Positions 48,022 through 56,968 are shown, counted from the first letter of the stretch. The stretch: 64,000 bases of DNA from JBBSBL01 sp038251325 (GCA_038251325.1 JBBSBL010000001.1:1-64000), one strand, 5' to 3'. Notes: a model not told the origin generated them from the sequence alone. Made by a program: numbers and translations.

Positions 48022-48797
48022 GAGGCCCTCGGATGGTAGTCGCCGCCGACCGCGTCACCTGACGGCGGCAGGACCGGCGCCCCGTATCCGGCGCCGAGCA
48101 GCCACAGCCCGTGGGGCGGCGCCGTGGCCCCCGCGTCGGCCCGCGGGCACCCCTCCAGGAGCCCGCGGAAGTCTGCGAGCCCGCGCCGCCCGCCGCCCAC
48201 CTCGAGCATCGTGGCGACGAGCACGCGGTTCATGTGGCGCAGGAAGGACTCGGCCTCGATCTCGAAGGAGAGCACGCCGCCGACCTCGACCCAGCGCGCC
48301 GCCAGCACACGACGGCGAACGTGGCGGTGCCGACCCTGGGTCGGAGTGAAGGCGGTGAAGTCGTGCTCGCCGACCAGCGCCTGGGCGCAGGCGCACAGGG
48401 CGGCGCGGTCGAGCCGGTGCGGCCACCACAGCGCGCGGCCGCGCTCGAAGGGGTCGGGCGTCCGGGAGGCGAGGACCCGGTAGCGGTAGGCGCGGCTCGT
48501 CGCGTCGCGTCGGGCGTCGAACCCGTCGGGCGCCGGCTCACTCGCCGCCACCACGACGTCCGGCGGCAGCAGCCCGTTCAGGGCTCGGGCCTCGGCCGGC
48601 GGGCCGACGTGGCTCACGACCTGGGCGAGCGCGTGGACCCCGCGGTCGGTGCGGCCGGCCACCCGGAGCGGCACGTCGCCGCGGCGCAGGGTGGCGAGCG
48701 CCCGCTCGACCTCGCCCTGGACCGTGCGCCGGCCCGGCTGGCGCGCCCAGCCGGCGAACCCGGTGCCGTCGTAGGCGAGCGTGAGCCGGCTCGACAC
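48018..48797 (-). CDS. truA: tRNA pseudouridine(38-40) synthase TruA
   Basis: TruA converts uridines 38-40 of the anticodon stem to pseudouridine. The catalytic Asp51 lies in AGRTDRGVHALAQ. Other conserved segments are YDGTGFAGWARQ, FDARRDATSRAYRYR and ESFLRHMNRVLVATML. Length is 259 residues with a GTG start. It follows rplQ in the alpha operon after 29 bp, a common arrangement. Confidence 0.95.
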   Translation of the reverse strand: MSSRLTLAYDGTGFAGWARQPGRRTVQGEVERALATLRRGDVPLRVAGRTDRGVHALAQVVSHVGPPAEARALNGLLPPDVVVAASEPAPDGFDARRDATSRAYRYRVLASRTPDPFERGRALWWPHRLDRAALCACAQALVGEHDFTAFTPTQGRHRHVRRRVLAARWVEVGGVLSFEIEAESFLRHMNRVLVATMLEVGGGRRGLADFRGLLEGCPRADAGATAPPHGLWLLGAGYGAPVLPPSGDAVGGDYHPRAS

Positions 48798-48826
48798 GGC
48801 GCCGCCACCCTCCCCGGCGAGCGCGG

Positions 48827-49180
48827 CTAGACCAGCTCGATGAAGACCATCTCGGTCGCGTCCGAGCGACGCGGGCCGAGCTTCAGGATGCGCGTGTAAC
48901 CGCCGGGGCGGTCGGCGTAGCGCGGCGCGATCTCGTCGAACAGCTTGTAGACCGCGAACTTGTCCTGACCAAGCGCCGAGAGCGCCCGCCGGCGGGCGTG
49001 GAGGTCGCCCCGCTTGGCCAGCGTGATGAGCTTCTCGACCTCGGGCTTGACCGCCTTCGCCTTCGCCTCGCTCGTCTTGATGCGCTCGTGCTCGATGACC
49101 TCCTTGCAGAGGTTCCGCAGCAGCGCCTTGCGATGCGCGGCGCTGCGCGAGAGCTGATGGCGGTTCCGCTGGTGGCGCAT
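48827..49180 (-). CDS. rplQ: 50S ribosomal protein L17
   Basis: The 117-residue protein is a normal L17: MRHQRNRHQLSRSAAHRKAL, LCKEVIEHERIKTSEAKAK and the C-terminal YTRILKLGPRRSDATEMVFIEL. It binds 23S rRNA near the tunnel exit. It lies 24 bp after rpoA. Confidence 0.97.
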   Translation of the reverse strand: MRHQRNRHQLSRSAAHRKALLRNLCKEVIEHERIKTSEAKAKAVKPEVEKLITLAKRGDLHARRRALSALGQDKFAVYKLFDEIAPRYADRPGGYTRILKLGPRRSDATEMVFIELV

Positions 49181-49204
49181 GGCGTGGTGAGCCTAGAGCA
49201 GCGC

Positions 49205-50185
49205 CTAGTCTTGGCGCAGCGCGAGGCCGCGCGCCTCGAGCGTCTCGGTGACCTCGTCGATCGACTTGCGCCCGAAGTTCGGGATCGCGTTGAGCTCGCC
49301 CTCGGTCTTCGAGATCAGGTCGCCGACGGTCTGGATGCCGGCGCGCTTGAGGCAGTTGTAGGAGCGCACGCCGAGCTCGAGCTCCTCGATGAGGATGTCG
49401 TCCATCGCGTTCGTCGGCCGGGTGGCCGCCGCCACGCCGGCCGTGCCGGCCAGCGAGGCCTCGAGCACCCCGGCGGCGGAGCCCTCGCGCAGCTCCACCA
49501 CCCGCTCGGGGTCGGTGAAGATCGCCAGCTGCTCGATCAGGATCTCGGCGGCTTCGCGCAGCGCGGCGTCCGGCTTGATCGAGCCGTCGGTCTCGATGTC
49601 GAGGGTCAGCTTGTCGAGGTCCGTCTCCTGGCCCAGGCGCGCCTGGCCGACCTCGTAGGCGACACGGCGCACCGGCGAGAAGATCGAGTCGATCGGGATG
49701 ACGCCGATCGGCTGGTCCGCGGACTTGTTCTGCTCCGCCGCGCGGTAGCCGCGTCCCCGCCCGATCGTCAGGTAGACCTCGAGCTTCGTCTTGCGCTCGA
49801 GCGTCGCGATGTGGGCGTCGGGGTTGAGGATCTCGACGCCGGAGGGGAGATCGATGTCCTTTGCGGTGATCTCGCCCGGCCCGGTCACGACGAGGGGCGC
49901 CTCGATCTCCGTCGCGTCGGAGTGCATCCGGCAGACGATGCCCTTGAGGTTGAGGACGATGTCCGTCACGTCCTCCTTCACGCCCTTGATCGTGGAGAAC
50001 TCGTGCGCCACACCCTCGATGCGGACGCTCGTCATCGCCGCCCCGCTCAGCGAGGAGAGCAGCACCCGCCGGATCGAGTTGCCGAACGTGTAGCCGAAGC
50101 CGCGCTCGAGCGGCTCGATCACGAACGTGCCTCGGTCGCCCTCCATGGTCTGGCTGTTGATCTGGGGCACTGGGAAGTCGCGCAT
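49205..50185 (-). CDS. rpoA: DNA-directed RNA polymerase subunit alpha
   Basis: The 326-residue subunit has the assembly domain (IEPLERGFGYTFGNSIRRVLLSSLSG, then EVYLTIGRGRGYRAAEQNK) and a C-terminal helix-hairpin domain (IEELELGVRSYNCLKRAGI to FGRKSIDEVTETLEARGL) that contacts UP elements and activators. The linker is Ala-rich. It sits 84 bp after rpsD, a gap large enough to hold its own ribosome binding site. Confidence 0.97.
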   Translation of the reverse strand: MRDFPVPQINSQTMEGDRGTFVIEPLERGFGYTFGNSIRRVLLSSLSGAAMTSVRIEGVAHEFSTIKGVKEDVTDIVLNLKGIVCRMHSDATEIEAPLVVTGPGEITAKDIDLPSGVEILNPDAHIATLERKTKLEVYLTIGRGRGYRAAEQNKSADQPIGVIPIDSIFSPVRRVAYEVGQARLGQETDLDKLTLDIETDGSIKPDAALREAAEILIEQLAIFTDPERVVELREGSAAGVLEASLAGTAGVAAATRPTNAMDDILIEELELGVRSYNCLKRAGIQTVGDLISKTEGELNAIPNFGRKSIDEVTETLEARGLALRQD

Positions 50186-50269
50186 CGGGGTCCTAACGTC
50201 GTCGTGTCGGGAGTGCCGCCTGGGGCGGCGGCCGTCGTCCGGGCCGCGGGCCGCGGCCGGACCGGCGGC

Positions 50270-50890
50270 CTACTTCGAGTAGAGCTCGACGATGAGCTGC
50301 TCTTCCACCGGCGCGGCGATCTCCCGCCGCTCCGGCTTGCGGAGCACCTTCGCCGTCAGCGCGTCGTGGTCGGCCTGGAGCCACGCCGGCACCTGGCCGG
50401 AGAGCTCGGTCGCCTCGCGGATGACCGGCTCCGCCGGCGTGGAGGCCTTCACCGCGATGATGTCGCCCTCGCGCACCTGGTAGCTCGGGATGTCCACGCG
50501 CCGGCCGTTGACGGTCCAGTGCCCGTGGCGCACCAGCTGCCGCGCCTGGCTGCGCGAGCCGGCGAAGCCGAGGCGCACGAGGACGTTGTCGAGCCGGCAT
50601 TCGAGCATCCGCAGGAGGTTCTCGCCGGTGACGCCCGGCTGGCGGCTCGCCTTGTCGTAGTAGTCGCGGAACTGGCGCTCGAGCACACCGTAATAGCGGC
50701 GGGTCTTCTGCTTCTCGCGCAGCTGGACGCGATACTCGCTTTGCTTCTGGCGCCCGCGCCCGTGGTCGCCCGGCGGGTAGGAGCGCCGCTCGACGCCGCA
50801 CTTGTCGGTCAGGCAGCGCTCGCCCTTGAGGAAGAGCTTCTGGCCCTCGCGGCGGCATAGCTTGCAGCTCGGTCCGGTGTCCCTGGCCAT
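50270..50890 (-). CDS. rpsD: 30S ribosomal protein S4, zinc-binding form
   Basis: The 206-residue protein starts with CKLCRREGQKLFLKGERCLT and CGVE, giving the four cysteines of the zinc (C+) type of S4. The S4 RNA-binding domain follows (MLECRLDNVLVRLGFAGSRSQARQLVRHGH). It binds 16S rRNA early in assembly and can act as a translational repressor of the alpha operon in some bacteria. Confidence 0.97.
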   Translation of the reverse strand: MARDTGPSCKLCRREGQKLFLKGERCLTDKCGVERRSYPPGDHGRGRQKQSEYRVQLREKQKTRRYYGVLERQFRDYYDKASRQPGVTGENLLRMLECRLDNVLVRLGFAGSRSQARQLVRHGHWTVNGRRVDIPSYQVREGDIIAVKASTPAEPVIREATELSGQVPAWLQADHDALTAKVLRKPERREIAAPVEEQLIVELYSK

Positions 50891-50901
50891 CGGTCGCCCT
50901 C

Positions 50902-51300
50902 CTAGACCCTGCGCCGCTTGCGGGGGCGGCAGCCGTTGTGGGCCTGCGGGGTCACGTCGCGCACGGCCAGAACCTCCAGGCCGGCGGCCTGGAGCGAGCG
51001 GATCGCGGTCTCGCGGCCGGACCCGGGGCCCTTGACGAAGACCTCGACCTTCTGCAGGCCGTGCTCGATCCCCTTGCGGGCGGCGGCGTCGGCCGTGACC
51101 TGCGCCGCGAACGGCGTCGACTTGCGCGAGCCCTTGAAGCCGGCGCCGCCGGCGGACTCCCACGCGATCACGTTGCCCTCCCGGTCGGTGAGGGACACGA
51201 TCGTGTTGTTGAACGAGGTCTTGATGTGGGCCTGGCCGACCGGGATGTTCTTCCGGACACGGCGGCGGCCGCGTTGCGGGCGCTTGGGTGCGGGACTCAT
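50902..51300 (-). CDS. rpsK: 30S ribosomal protein S11
   Basis: The 132-residue protein has SFNNTIVSLTDREGNVIAWESAG, FKGSRKSTPFAAQ and the strongly conserved end DVTPQAHNGCRPRKRRRV. It lines the E site of the 30S subunit. It abuts rpsM with no intergenic base. Confidence 0.97.
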   Translation of the reverse strand: MSPAPKRPQRGRRRVRKNIPVGQAHIKTSFNNTIVSLTDREGNVIAWESAGGAGFKGSRKSTPFAAQVTADAAARKGIEHGLQKVEVFVKGPGSGRETAIRSLQAAGLEVLAVRDVTPQAHNGCRPRKRRRV

Positions 51301-51684
51301 CTACGTCTTGGTCGCCTTCTTCTTGCCGGCGACCTGCATGCGCCTGGGGCCCTTACGGGTGCGGGCGTTGGTCTTCGTGTTCTGCCCGCGCACCGGCAGG
51401 CCTCGGCGGTGCCGCATGCCGCGGTAGCAGCCGATCTCCATCAGGCGCTTGATGTTCTGCGAGCGCTCGCGGCGCAGGTCGCCCTCGACCATGAGGTCAC
51501 GATCGATGAGATCGCGCAGGCGGCCGACCTCGTCCTCGGTGAGGTCGCGGACGTAGGTGTCGCCGTCGATCTGGGCCTCGGCGAGCAGCCGGTTCGAGGT
51601 GGCCCGGCCGATGCCGAAGATGTAGGTGAGACCGATCTCGACGCGCTTGTTGAGCGGGATGTTGATCCCGGAGATGCGAGCCAT
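51301..51684 (-). CDS. rpsM: 30S ribosomal protein S13
   Basis: The 127-residue protein begins MARISGINIPLNKRVEIGLT and contains GIGRATSNRLL and the tail RGLPVRGQNTKTNARTRKG. It contacts the P-site tRNA and the 50S subunit. It lies 7 bp after rpmJ. Confidence 0.97.
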   Translation of the reverse strand: MARISGINIPLNKRVEIGLTYIFGIGRATSNRLLAEAQIDGDTYVRDLTEDEVGRLRDLIDRDLMVEGDLRRERSQNIKRLMEIGCYRGMRHRRGLPVRGQNTKTNARTRKGPRRMQVAGKKKATKT

Positions 51685-51691
51685 CGACGCG

Positions 51692-51805
51692 CTAGCCCTG
51701 CCGCTGCTTGTGTCGGGGGTTCGAGCAGATCACGAGGACGCGGCCGTGCCGACGGATGATCTTGCACTTCTCGCACATCGGCTTGACCGACGGTCGTACC
51801 TTCAT
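51692..51805 (-). CDS. rpmJ: 50S ribosomal protein L36, zinc-binding form
   Basis: The 37-residue protein MKVRPSVKPMCEKCKIIRRH continues with GRVLVICSNPRHKQRQG. Zinc ligands are Cys11, Cys14, Cys27 and His32. This is the normal spc-operon position of L36, but infA, usually just upstream, is absent. Confidence 0.95.
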   Translation of the reverse strand: MKVRPSVKPMCEKCKIIRRHGRVLVICSNPRHKQRQG

Positions 51806-51917
51806 GGTCCCTTTCGGCTGAATCCCGCGACTCGGCTCTGGCTGCCGGGACGGCCGCCGCTACCGGGACGAGGACGAGGCGCACGCCGAGTCGAGGCGAC
51901 CTCGGGCGCGACGAGCC

Positions 51918-51923
51918 AATATA
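51918..51923 (-). promoter_or_regulatory. Candidate internal promoter -10 between map and rpmJ
   Basis: TATATT on the minus strand stands out in the 157-bp gap where infA would normally be. No good -35 is visible. It would start a transcript for rpmJ-rpsM-rpsK-rpsD-rpoA-rplQ with a leader of about 105 nt. Confidence 0.4.
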
Positions 51924-51962
51924 GCAGGGGCGCCGGGAGCGGCACCCCGTCGCCGGAGGGGC

Positions 51963-52781
51963 TCACGGGGCCGCCTGACCCCCGGCCCCGGCACCCGCCC
52001 CAGCGGGCGCCGGCGACAGCGCGGCGGCGCGCTCGTGCCACGGGGTGAGCACCCGGGGCCCGGCCTCGGTGACGGCGATCGTGAACTCGAAGTGGGCCGC
52101 CAGGGAGCCGTCCTGGGTGTAGATCGACCAGCCGTCATCGCCCATCCGCACGGCGTGGCGCCCGGCGGTGACCATCGGCTCCACGGCGAGGACCATGCCG
52201 GCCTCGAGCAGCGGGCCCGTGCCGGGCTCGCCGAAGTTGGGGATCTGGGGATCCTCGTGCATGTTGCGGCCGATGCCGTGACCGACCAGCGAGCGGACCA
52301 CCGACAGCCCCTCGGCCTCCACGTGGGTCTGCACCGCGTGGGAGACGTCGCCGAGGCGGTGGCGCGGACGGCACTCCTCCACCGCGGCCAGCAGGGAGGA
52401 GCGGGTGGCGGTGAGCAGGCGCCGCGCGACCGGGCTCACGGCGCCCACCGCGAAGGTGCGCGCCGCGTCCGCGACCCAGCCGTCGAGGATGACGCCGACG
52501 TCGACGGAGAGGATGTCGCCGCGCTCCAGGCGATAGGGGCCGGGGATCCCGTGCACCACCATCGAGTTCGGCGAGGCGCAGATCGACCCGGGAAAGCCGC
52601 GGTAGCCCTTGAACGCCGGCTCCGCCTCCTGGGAGCGGATGAAGCGCTCGGCGGCCTCGTCGAGCGCTCCGGTCGTGACCCCCGGGCGGACCTTGCCCTC
52701 GATCATCGCCAGGGTGCGGACCAGGACGTCGCCCGCGGCCGCCATCCGTTCGATCTCCTCAGGCGTCTTGGCGACGATCAC
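51963..52781 (-). CDS. map: Type I methionine aminopeptidase
   Basis: The 272-residue metallopeptidase removes the initiator Met from nascent chains. Metal-ligand segments are LSVDVGVILDGWVADAART, HGIGRNMHEDPQIPNFGEPG, EPMVTAG and AHFEFTIAVTE. A low-complexity Ala/Gly tail (SPAPAGAGAGAGGQAAP) ends it. It overlaps adk by 4 bp (ATGA). Confidence 0.96.
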   Translation of the reverse strand: MIVAKTPEEIERMAAAGDVLVRTLAMIEGKVRPGVTTGALDEAAERFIRSQEAEPAFKGYRGFPGSICASPNSMVVHGIPGPYRLERGDILSVDVGVILDGWVADAARTFAVGAVSPVARRLLTATRSSLLAAVEECRPRHRLGDVSHAVQTHVEAEGLSVVRSLVGHGIGRNMHEDPQIPNFGEPGTGPLLEAGMVLAVEPMVTAGRHAVRMGDDGWSIYTQDGSLAAHFEFTIAVTEAGPRVLTPWHERAAALSPAPAGAGAGAGGQAAP

Positions 52782-53452
52782 AGCTGCTCCTCGAGCCGCA
52801 GTGTGGCCAGCGTGGCGCGGATGTGATCGTGGACCTCGGTGGCCGGGCGCGTGCCGTCGAAGCGGCGCAGCACGCCATGGCCCTCGTAGTAGGCGACCAG
52901 GGGCTCGGTCTGCTCGTGGTAGACCTCGAGGCGGCGGCGAACCGTCTCGGGCTTGTCATCGTCGCGCTGGATGAGCCGCGAGCCGTCGACGTCGCAGTGG
53001 CCGGCGTGCTTGGGCGGGTCGAACTCGACGTGGTAGACGCGCCCGGTCTTCACGCTCACCCGGCGGCCGGAGAGGCGGCGCACGACCTCCTCGTCGGGCA
53101 CGTCGATCAGCAAGACGGCGGTGATGCGCCGGCCGAGCTCGTCGAACGCCAGGCCCAGCGCGTCGGCCTGCCCCAGGGTCCGGGGGAAGCCATCGAGGAT
53201 GAAGCCGTCGGAGCAGTCGTCCTCCGCGATGCGCTCGGTGATGATCGAGATGATGAGGTCGTCGGGGACGAGCTCGCCGCGATCCATGTAGGCGTGGGCC
53301 TCGACCCCGAGCTCCGAGCCGTTCTTCACCGCCGCGCGCAGCATGTCGCCCGTGGCCACGTAGGGGAGCCGGAAGTCCTGGCGGAGCCGGTCGGCCTGGG
53401 TGCCCTTCCCCGCGCCGGGCGGCCCGAGCAGGATGAGGTTGAGCTCCGACAC
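52778..53452 (-). CDS. adk: Adenylate kinase
   Basis: Adk interconverts ATP + AMP and 2 ADP. The 224-residue enzyme has the P-loop GPPGAGKGT (10-18), the AMP site TGDMLRAAV and DGFPRTLGQA, and a long LID (VYHVEFDPPKHAGHCDVDG). The LID lacks the four-cysteine zinc site. The start is GTG 53452, 2 bp after the secY stop. Confidence 0.96.
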   Translation of the reverse strand: MSELNLILLGPPGAGKGTQADRLRQDFRLPYVATGDMLRAAVKNGSELGVEAHAYMDRGELVPDDLIISIITERIAEDDCSDGFILDGFPRTLGQADALGLAFDELGRRITAVLLIDVPDEEVVRRLSGRRVSVKTGRVYHVEFDPPKHAGHCDVDGSRLIQRDDDKPETVRRRLEVYHEQTEPLVAYYEGHGVLRRFDGTRPATEVHDHIRATLATLRLEEQL

Positions 53453-53454
53453 GG

Positions 53455-54726
53455 CTATTTCAGGAAGCCCTCGTAGGAGCGCATCATGAGCTGCGCCTCC
53501 ATCTGCTTCACCGTGTCGAGGGCCACGCCGACCACGATGAGGAGCGACGTCCCGCCGAAGAAGACGTTCGAGTTCGTCTGGTTGATGAGGATCGTCGGCA
53601 GAGCCGCGACGAGCGCGAGGTAGATCGCCCCGGGGAACGTCAGCCGGGCGAGGATGCGATCGAGGAACTCGGCCGTTGGCCGGCCCGGTCTCACCCCGGG
53701 AATGAACCCGCCGTACTTCTTGAGGTTGTCCGCCTGGTCCACCGGGTTGAAGGTGACCGCCGTGTAGAAGTAGGTGAAGAGGATGATGAAGATCGACTCG
53801 CCGACGATGTAGGGCCAGTCCTGCGGGCTGAAGAAGTTGGCGAGGTCGCGGGCCCACGGGGTGTTGATGAGCTGCCCCACCGTCGGCGGGAAGGCCATGA
53901 TCGACGCGGCGAAGATGACCGGGATGACGCCGGCCATATTCACGCGCAGCGGCAGGTAGGTCTGCCCGCCCTGGGTCATGCGGCGCCCGATCACGCGTTT
54001 GGCGTACTGCACCGGGATTCGTCGCTGGCCCTCCTGGACGAAGACCACGGCGGCGATCACCGCGAGCGCGAGGAACGGCATCATGACCTTGAACACCGGG
54101 TCGGGGCTCGTCCACCAGTTCTGCACGCCGCTGGGCAGCCCGGAGGCGATGCTCGCGAAGATCATCAGCGAGATGCCGTTGCCGATCCCGCGCTGGGTGA
54201 TGAGCTCGCCCATCCACATGAGCAGGATCGTGCCCGCGGTGAGCGAGACGACGATGAGGAAGACCGTCGGCACGTTGAACGTCTTGATGACCTGGGTGCC
54301 CGCCTGGCTCTGGAAGGAGCGGAAGAGGAAGACATAGCCGATCGACTGCGCGAAGGCGAGCGCCACGGTGAGGTAGCGCGTGTACTGCGTGATCCGCGCG
54401 GTGCCGATCTCTCCCTCCTTCTGGAGCTTCTCCAGCGAGGGGACGACGACGGTCAGGAGCTGCAGGATGATCGACGCGGTGACGTAGGGCATGATGCCCA
54501 GCGCGAACAGGGCGATCCGCGAGAGACCGCCGCCGGAGAACAGGTTGAGGAACTGCAGGACCCCGGCGCCCTTGAAGTTCTGGGAGATCTCGTTGACGGC
54601 CTGGGCGTTGATGCCCGGGGCCGGGATGTGCGAGCCGAGCCGGTACAGGGCCAGGATCGCCGCGGTGAACGCCAGCTTGTTCCGGATCTCCGGAACGGTG
54701 AAGGCTCGGAGGATCGTCGTGACCAC
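53455..54726 (-). CDS. secY: Preprotein translocase subunit SecY
   Basis: SecY forms the protein-conducting channel. The 423-residue protein has ten predicted helices and the conserved segments GSHIPAPGIN, TASIILQLL, GNGISLMIFA, and LPLRVNMAGVIPVIFA. The start is a GTG. It is followed by adk and preceded by rplO with a 15-bp gap. Confidence 0.97.
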   Translation of the reverse strand: MVTTILRAFTVPEIRNKLAFTAAILALYRLGSHIPAPGINAQAVNEISQNFKGAGVLQFLNLFSGGGLSRIALFALGIMPYVTASIILQLLTVVVPSLEKLQKEGEIGTARITQYTRYLTVALAFAQSIGYVFLFRSFQSQAGTQVIKTFNVPTVFLIVVSLTAGTILLMWMGELITQRGIGNGISLMIFASIASGLPSGVQNWWTSPDPVFKVMMPFLALAVIAAVVFVQEGQRRIPVQYAKRVIGRRMTQGGQTYLPLRVNMAGVIPVIFAASIMAFPPTVGQLINTPWARDLANFFSPQDWPYIVGESIFIILFTYFYTAVTFNPVDQADNLKKYGGFIPGVRPGRPTAEFLDRILARLTFPGAIYLALVAALPTILINQTNSNVFFGGTSLLIVVGVALDTVKQMEAQLMMRSYEGFLK

Positions 54727-54741
54727 GACGCTCGCCCGGGA

Positions 54742-55269
54742 CTAGGCCTCGATCAGGTGACAGGCGCCGCCGGCGGACTCGATCCGCTCGCGGGCCGTCG
54801 CGCTGAAGCCGTGCGCATGGACCGTCAGCGCCTTGCTCAGCTCGCCGGTGGCCAGGACCTTCACGGGGATGCCCCGGCGGGTGGCCAGACCGGCGGCCTT
54901 GAGCGAGGCCGGCGTCACCTCGGCGCCCGCCTCGAAGCGCGCCTCGAGATCGGACAGGTTGACGGGCTGGGTGTGCGTGCGGAACGGCTCGAAGGGCATC
55001 GACTTCTTCATGTTCGGGCCGCGCAGCTTGCGCATCCGCATGTGGATCGGGTTCTGACCACCCTCGAACCGTGCCCGCCGCTTGGAGCCGGAGCGCGCGC
55101 CGTAGCCCTTCTCGCCCCGACCCGCCGTCTTGCCCGTGCCCGAGCCCTCGCCGCGGCCCACCCGCTTGCGCGGTCGCCGGCTGCCCGGCGCCGGCGCGAG
55201 GTTGTGCAGCCCCAGGCGCTCGGGGGCCGGATCGGGCTCGGCGGCCTCCGGGCGGCGGGCCGGGCTCAT
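54742..55269 (-). CDS. rplO: 50S ribosomal protein L15
   Basis: The 175-residue protein contains the conserved LHNLAPAPGSRRPRKRVGRG, GSGTGKTAGRGEKGYGARSG and FEGGQNP segments. An N-terminal extension of about 20 residues (SPARRPEAAEPDPAPER) is unusual. It overlaps rpmD by 3 bp at the start codon. Confidence 0.96.
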   Translation of the reverse strand: MSPARRPEAAEPDPAPERLGLHNLAPAPGSRRPRKRVGRGEGSGTGKTAGRGEKGYGARSGSKRRARFEGGQNPIHMRMRKLRGPNMKKSMPFEPFRTHTQPVNLSDLEARFEAGAEVTPASLKAAGLATRRGIPVKVLATGELSKALTVHAHGFSATARERIESAGGACHLIEA

Positions 55270-55445
55270 GGCTCCTCCACCCGGACGAGATGGCGGACGG
55301 CGTTCACCATGCCGCGGACCTGCGGCGTGTCGTCGTGCTCGACGCGGTGGCCGATGCGGCGGAGCCCGAGCGAGCGCAGGGTGTCGAGCTGACGGCGGTC
55401 CGCGCCGTTGGAGGACTTCGTCTGGACGACGGCCAGCGAGCTCAC
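55266..55445 (-). CDS. rpmD: 50S ribosomal protein L30
   Basis: The 59-residue protein starts with GTG and reads VSSLAVVQTKSSNGADRRQL, then LRSLGLRRIGHRVEHDDTPQ, typical of L30. It overlaps rpsE by 4 bp (GTGA) and rplO at its end. Confidence 0.94.
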   Translation of the reverse strand: MSSLAVVQTKSSNGADRRQLDTLRSLGLRRIGHRVEHDDTPQVRGMVNAVRHLVRVEEP

Positions 55446-56053
55446 GCCGGGGCCTCTGCGGCCGGCACGGGCTCAGCCGCCGCGGCGTCGGGGGGAGCCC
55501 CGTCGCCGGCGTTGGCCGGGACGCCGAGGGCGACCTCGCCGCCGAGACCGAGCACCGCGTCGACCGACAGGCCGCGCAGTTCGGCGACCTCGTCGGGCGT
55601 GCGCAGGGCGCGGAGCCCCTCCATCGTCGCCTTGACGAGGTTGATCGGGTTCTGCGAGCCGAGGCTCTTGGAGAGGATGTCGTGGATCCCGGCGAGCTCG
55701 AGGACCGCGCGGACGCCCCCGCCGGCGATGACCCCGGTGCCGGGCGAGGCCGGCTTGAGCAGCACCCGGCCGGCGCCGAAGACGCCGGTCACCGGATGGG
55801 TGATGGTCGCGCCGTGGCGCGGCACGCGGTAGAGGTCCTTCTTGGCCCGCTCGACGCCCTTCTGGATCGCGACCGGGACCTCGTTGGCCTTGCCGTAGCC
55901 AATGCCCACGACCTCGCGCTCGTCGCCGACGACGACCAACGCGGTGAACGAGAAGCGCCGGCCGCCCTTGACGACCTTGGCGACGCGGTTGATCTCGACG
56001 ACGCGCTCGGCGAGGTCCAGCCCGGTGGAGGAGACGGTGCGTTCGGCGGCCAT
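55442..56053 (-). CDS. rpsE: 30S ribosomal protein S5
   Basis: The 203-residue protein has the S5 signatures VVKGGRRFSFTALVVVGDE, GYGKANEVPVAIQKGVERAK and the C-terminal-domain VLLKPASPGTGVIAGGGVRAVLE. A C-terminal Ala/Pro-rich tail (PPDAAAAEPVPAAEAPA) is an extension beyond most S5 proteins. It takes part in tRNA decoding fidelity. Confidence 0.97.
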   Translation of the reverse strand: MAAERTVSSTGLDLAERVVEINRVAKVVKGGRRFSFTALVVVGDEREVVGIGYGKANEVPVAIQKGVERAKKDLYRVPRHGATITHPVTGVFGAGRVLLKPASPGTGVIAGGGVRAVLELAGIHDILSKSLGSQNPINLVKATMEGLRALRTPDEVAELRGLSVDAVLGLGGEVALGVPANAGDGAPPDAAAAEPVPAAEAPA

Positions 56054-56081
56054 CAGGAGCGATCCAGGGTAGCGGTTGCCC

Positions 56082-56435
56082 TCAGAACGCGAGCCCGCCC
56101 TCGCGGGCCCCTTCGGCCAGTGCCTTCACGCGGCCGTGGTAGCGATAGCCGCCGCGATCGAACACGGCGGCGGAGACTCCCGCGGCCTGCGCCCGCTCGG
56201 CCAGCAGCGCACCGACCCGCGCGGCCTGGTCGGTGGCCCCGAGGTCCTCGAGCGCCGGCTCGGTCCAGTTGACGGCGACGAGGGTGTGGCCGCGATCGTC
56301 ATCGACGAGCTGGGCGCTGATGCCGCGGTTGGAGCGGAAGACGGACAGCCGCGGCCGGTCGGCCGTGCCACGCACCTTGGCGCGGACGCGACGGCGACGC
56401 CGCAGGCGGCGAGCGGGCGCGGTGAGGACGGTCAT
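56082..56435 (-). CDS. rplR: 50S ribosomal protein L18
   Basis: The 117-residue protein has RVRAKVRGTADRPRLSVFRS and the C-terminal FDRGGYRYHGRVKALAEGAREGGL. It binds 5S rRNA. It overlaps rplF by 4 bp. Confidence 0.96.
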   Translation of the reverse strand: MTVLTAPARRLRRRRRVRAKVRGTADRPRLSVFRSNRGISAQLVDDDRGHTLVAVNWTEPALEDLGATDQAARVGALLAERAQAAGVSAAVFDRGGYRYHGRVKALAEGAREGGLAF

Positions 56436-56965
56436 GCCCGCTTGCCGACCTTCCGGGCAACGTGCTCGCCCTCGTAGCGGATGCCCTTGCCCTTGTAGGG
56501 CTCGGGCGGACGCTGCTTGCGGATGTTCGCGGCGATCTCGCCGACCTGCTGCTTGGAAATGCCGCGTACGACGATGCGGGTCGGCTGTGGCACCTCGAAC
56601 TCGATGCCCTCCGGCGCAGGGACCGGGACCGCGTGGGAGTAGCCGAGCGCGAGCTCGAGGTCGGCCCCCTTGAGCTGGGCGCGGTAGCCGACGCCCTGGA
56701 TCTCGAGCCGCTTCTCAAAGCCCTCGGTGACGCCCAGGACCATGTTGGCCACTAGGGATCGCGTCAGGCCGTGCAGGGCCCGGTGCTCGCCCCGGTCGGT
56801 CGGCCGGGTGACGACGAGCTCGCCGTCGCGCTGCTCGACGGTGATGTCGCGCGGCACCCGCTCGGAGAGCTCGCCCTTCGGGCCCGTGACGCTCACGAGC
56901 TCCGGGGCGATGTCGACCGTGACGCCGTCGGGCACGGGAATGGGTTTGCGGCCGATCCGGGACAC
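56432..56965 (-). CDS. rplF: 50S ribosomal protein L6
   Basis: The 177-residue protein starts MSRIGRKPIPVPDGVTVDI and ends with the L6 signature EPYKGKGIRYEGEHVARKVGK. It has two related domains near the factor-binding site. It lies 3 bp after rpsH. Confidence 0.97.
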   Translation of the reverse strand: MSRIGRKPIPVPDGVTVDIAPELVSVTGPKGELSERVPRDITVEQRDGELVVTRPTDRGEHRALHGLTRSLVANMVLGVTEGFEKRLEIQGVGYRAQLKGADLELALGYSHAVPVPAPEGIEFEVPQPTRIVVRGISKQQVGEIAANIRKQRPPEPYKGKGIRYEGEHVARKVGKRA

Positions 56966-56968
56966 GGG

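Noticed and set aside
49205..50860. Long plus-strand frame antisense to rpoA and rpsD
   Set aside because: It is a mirror of conserved ribosomal-operon genes; composition is typical of antisense to GC-rich coding DNA.
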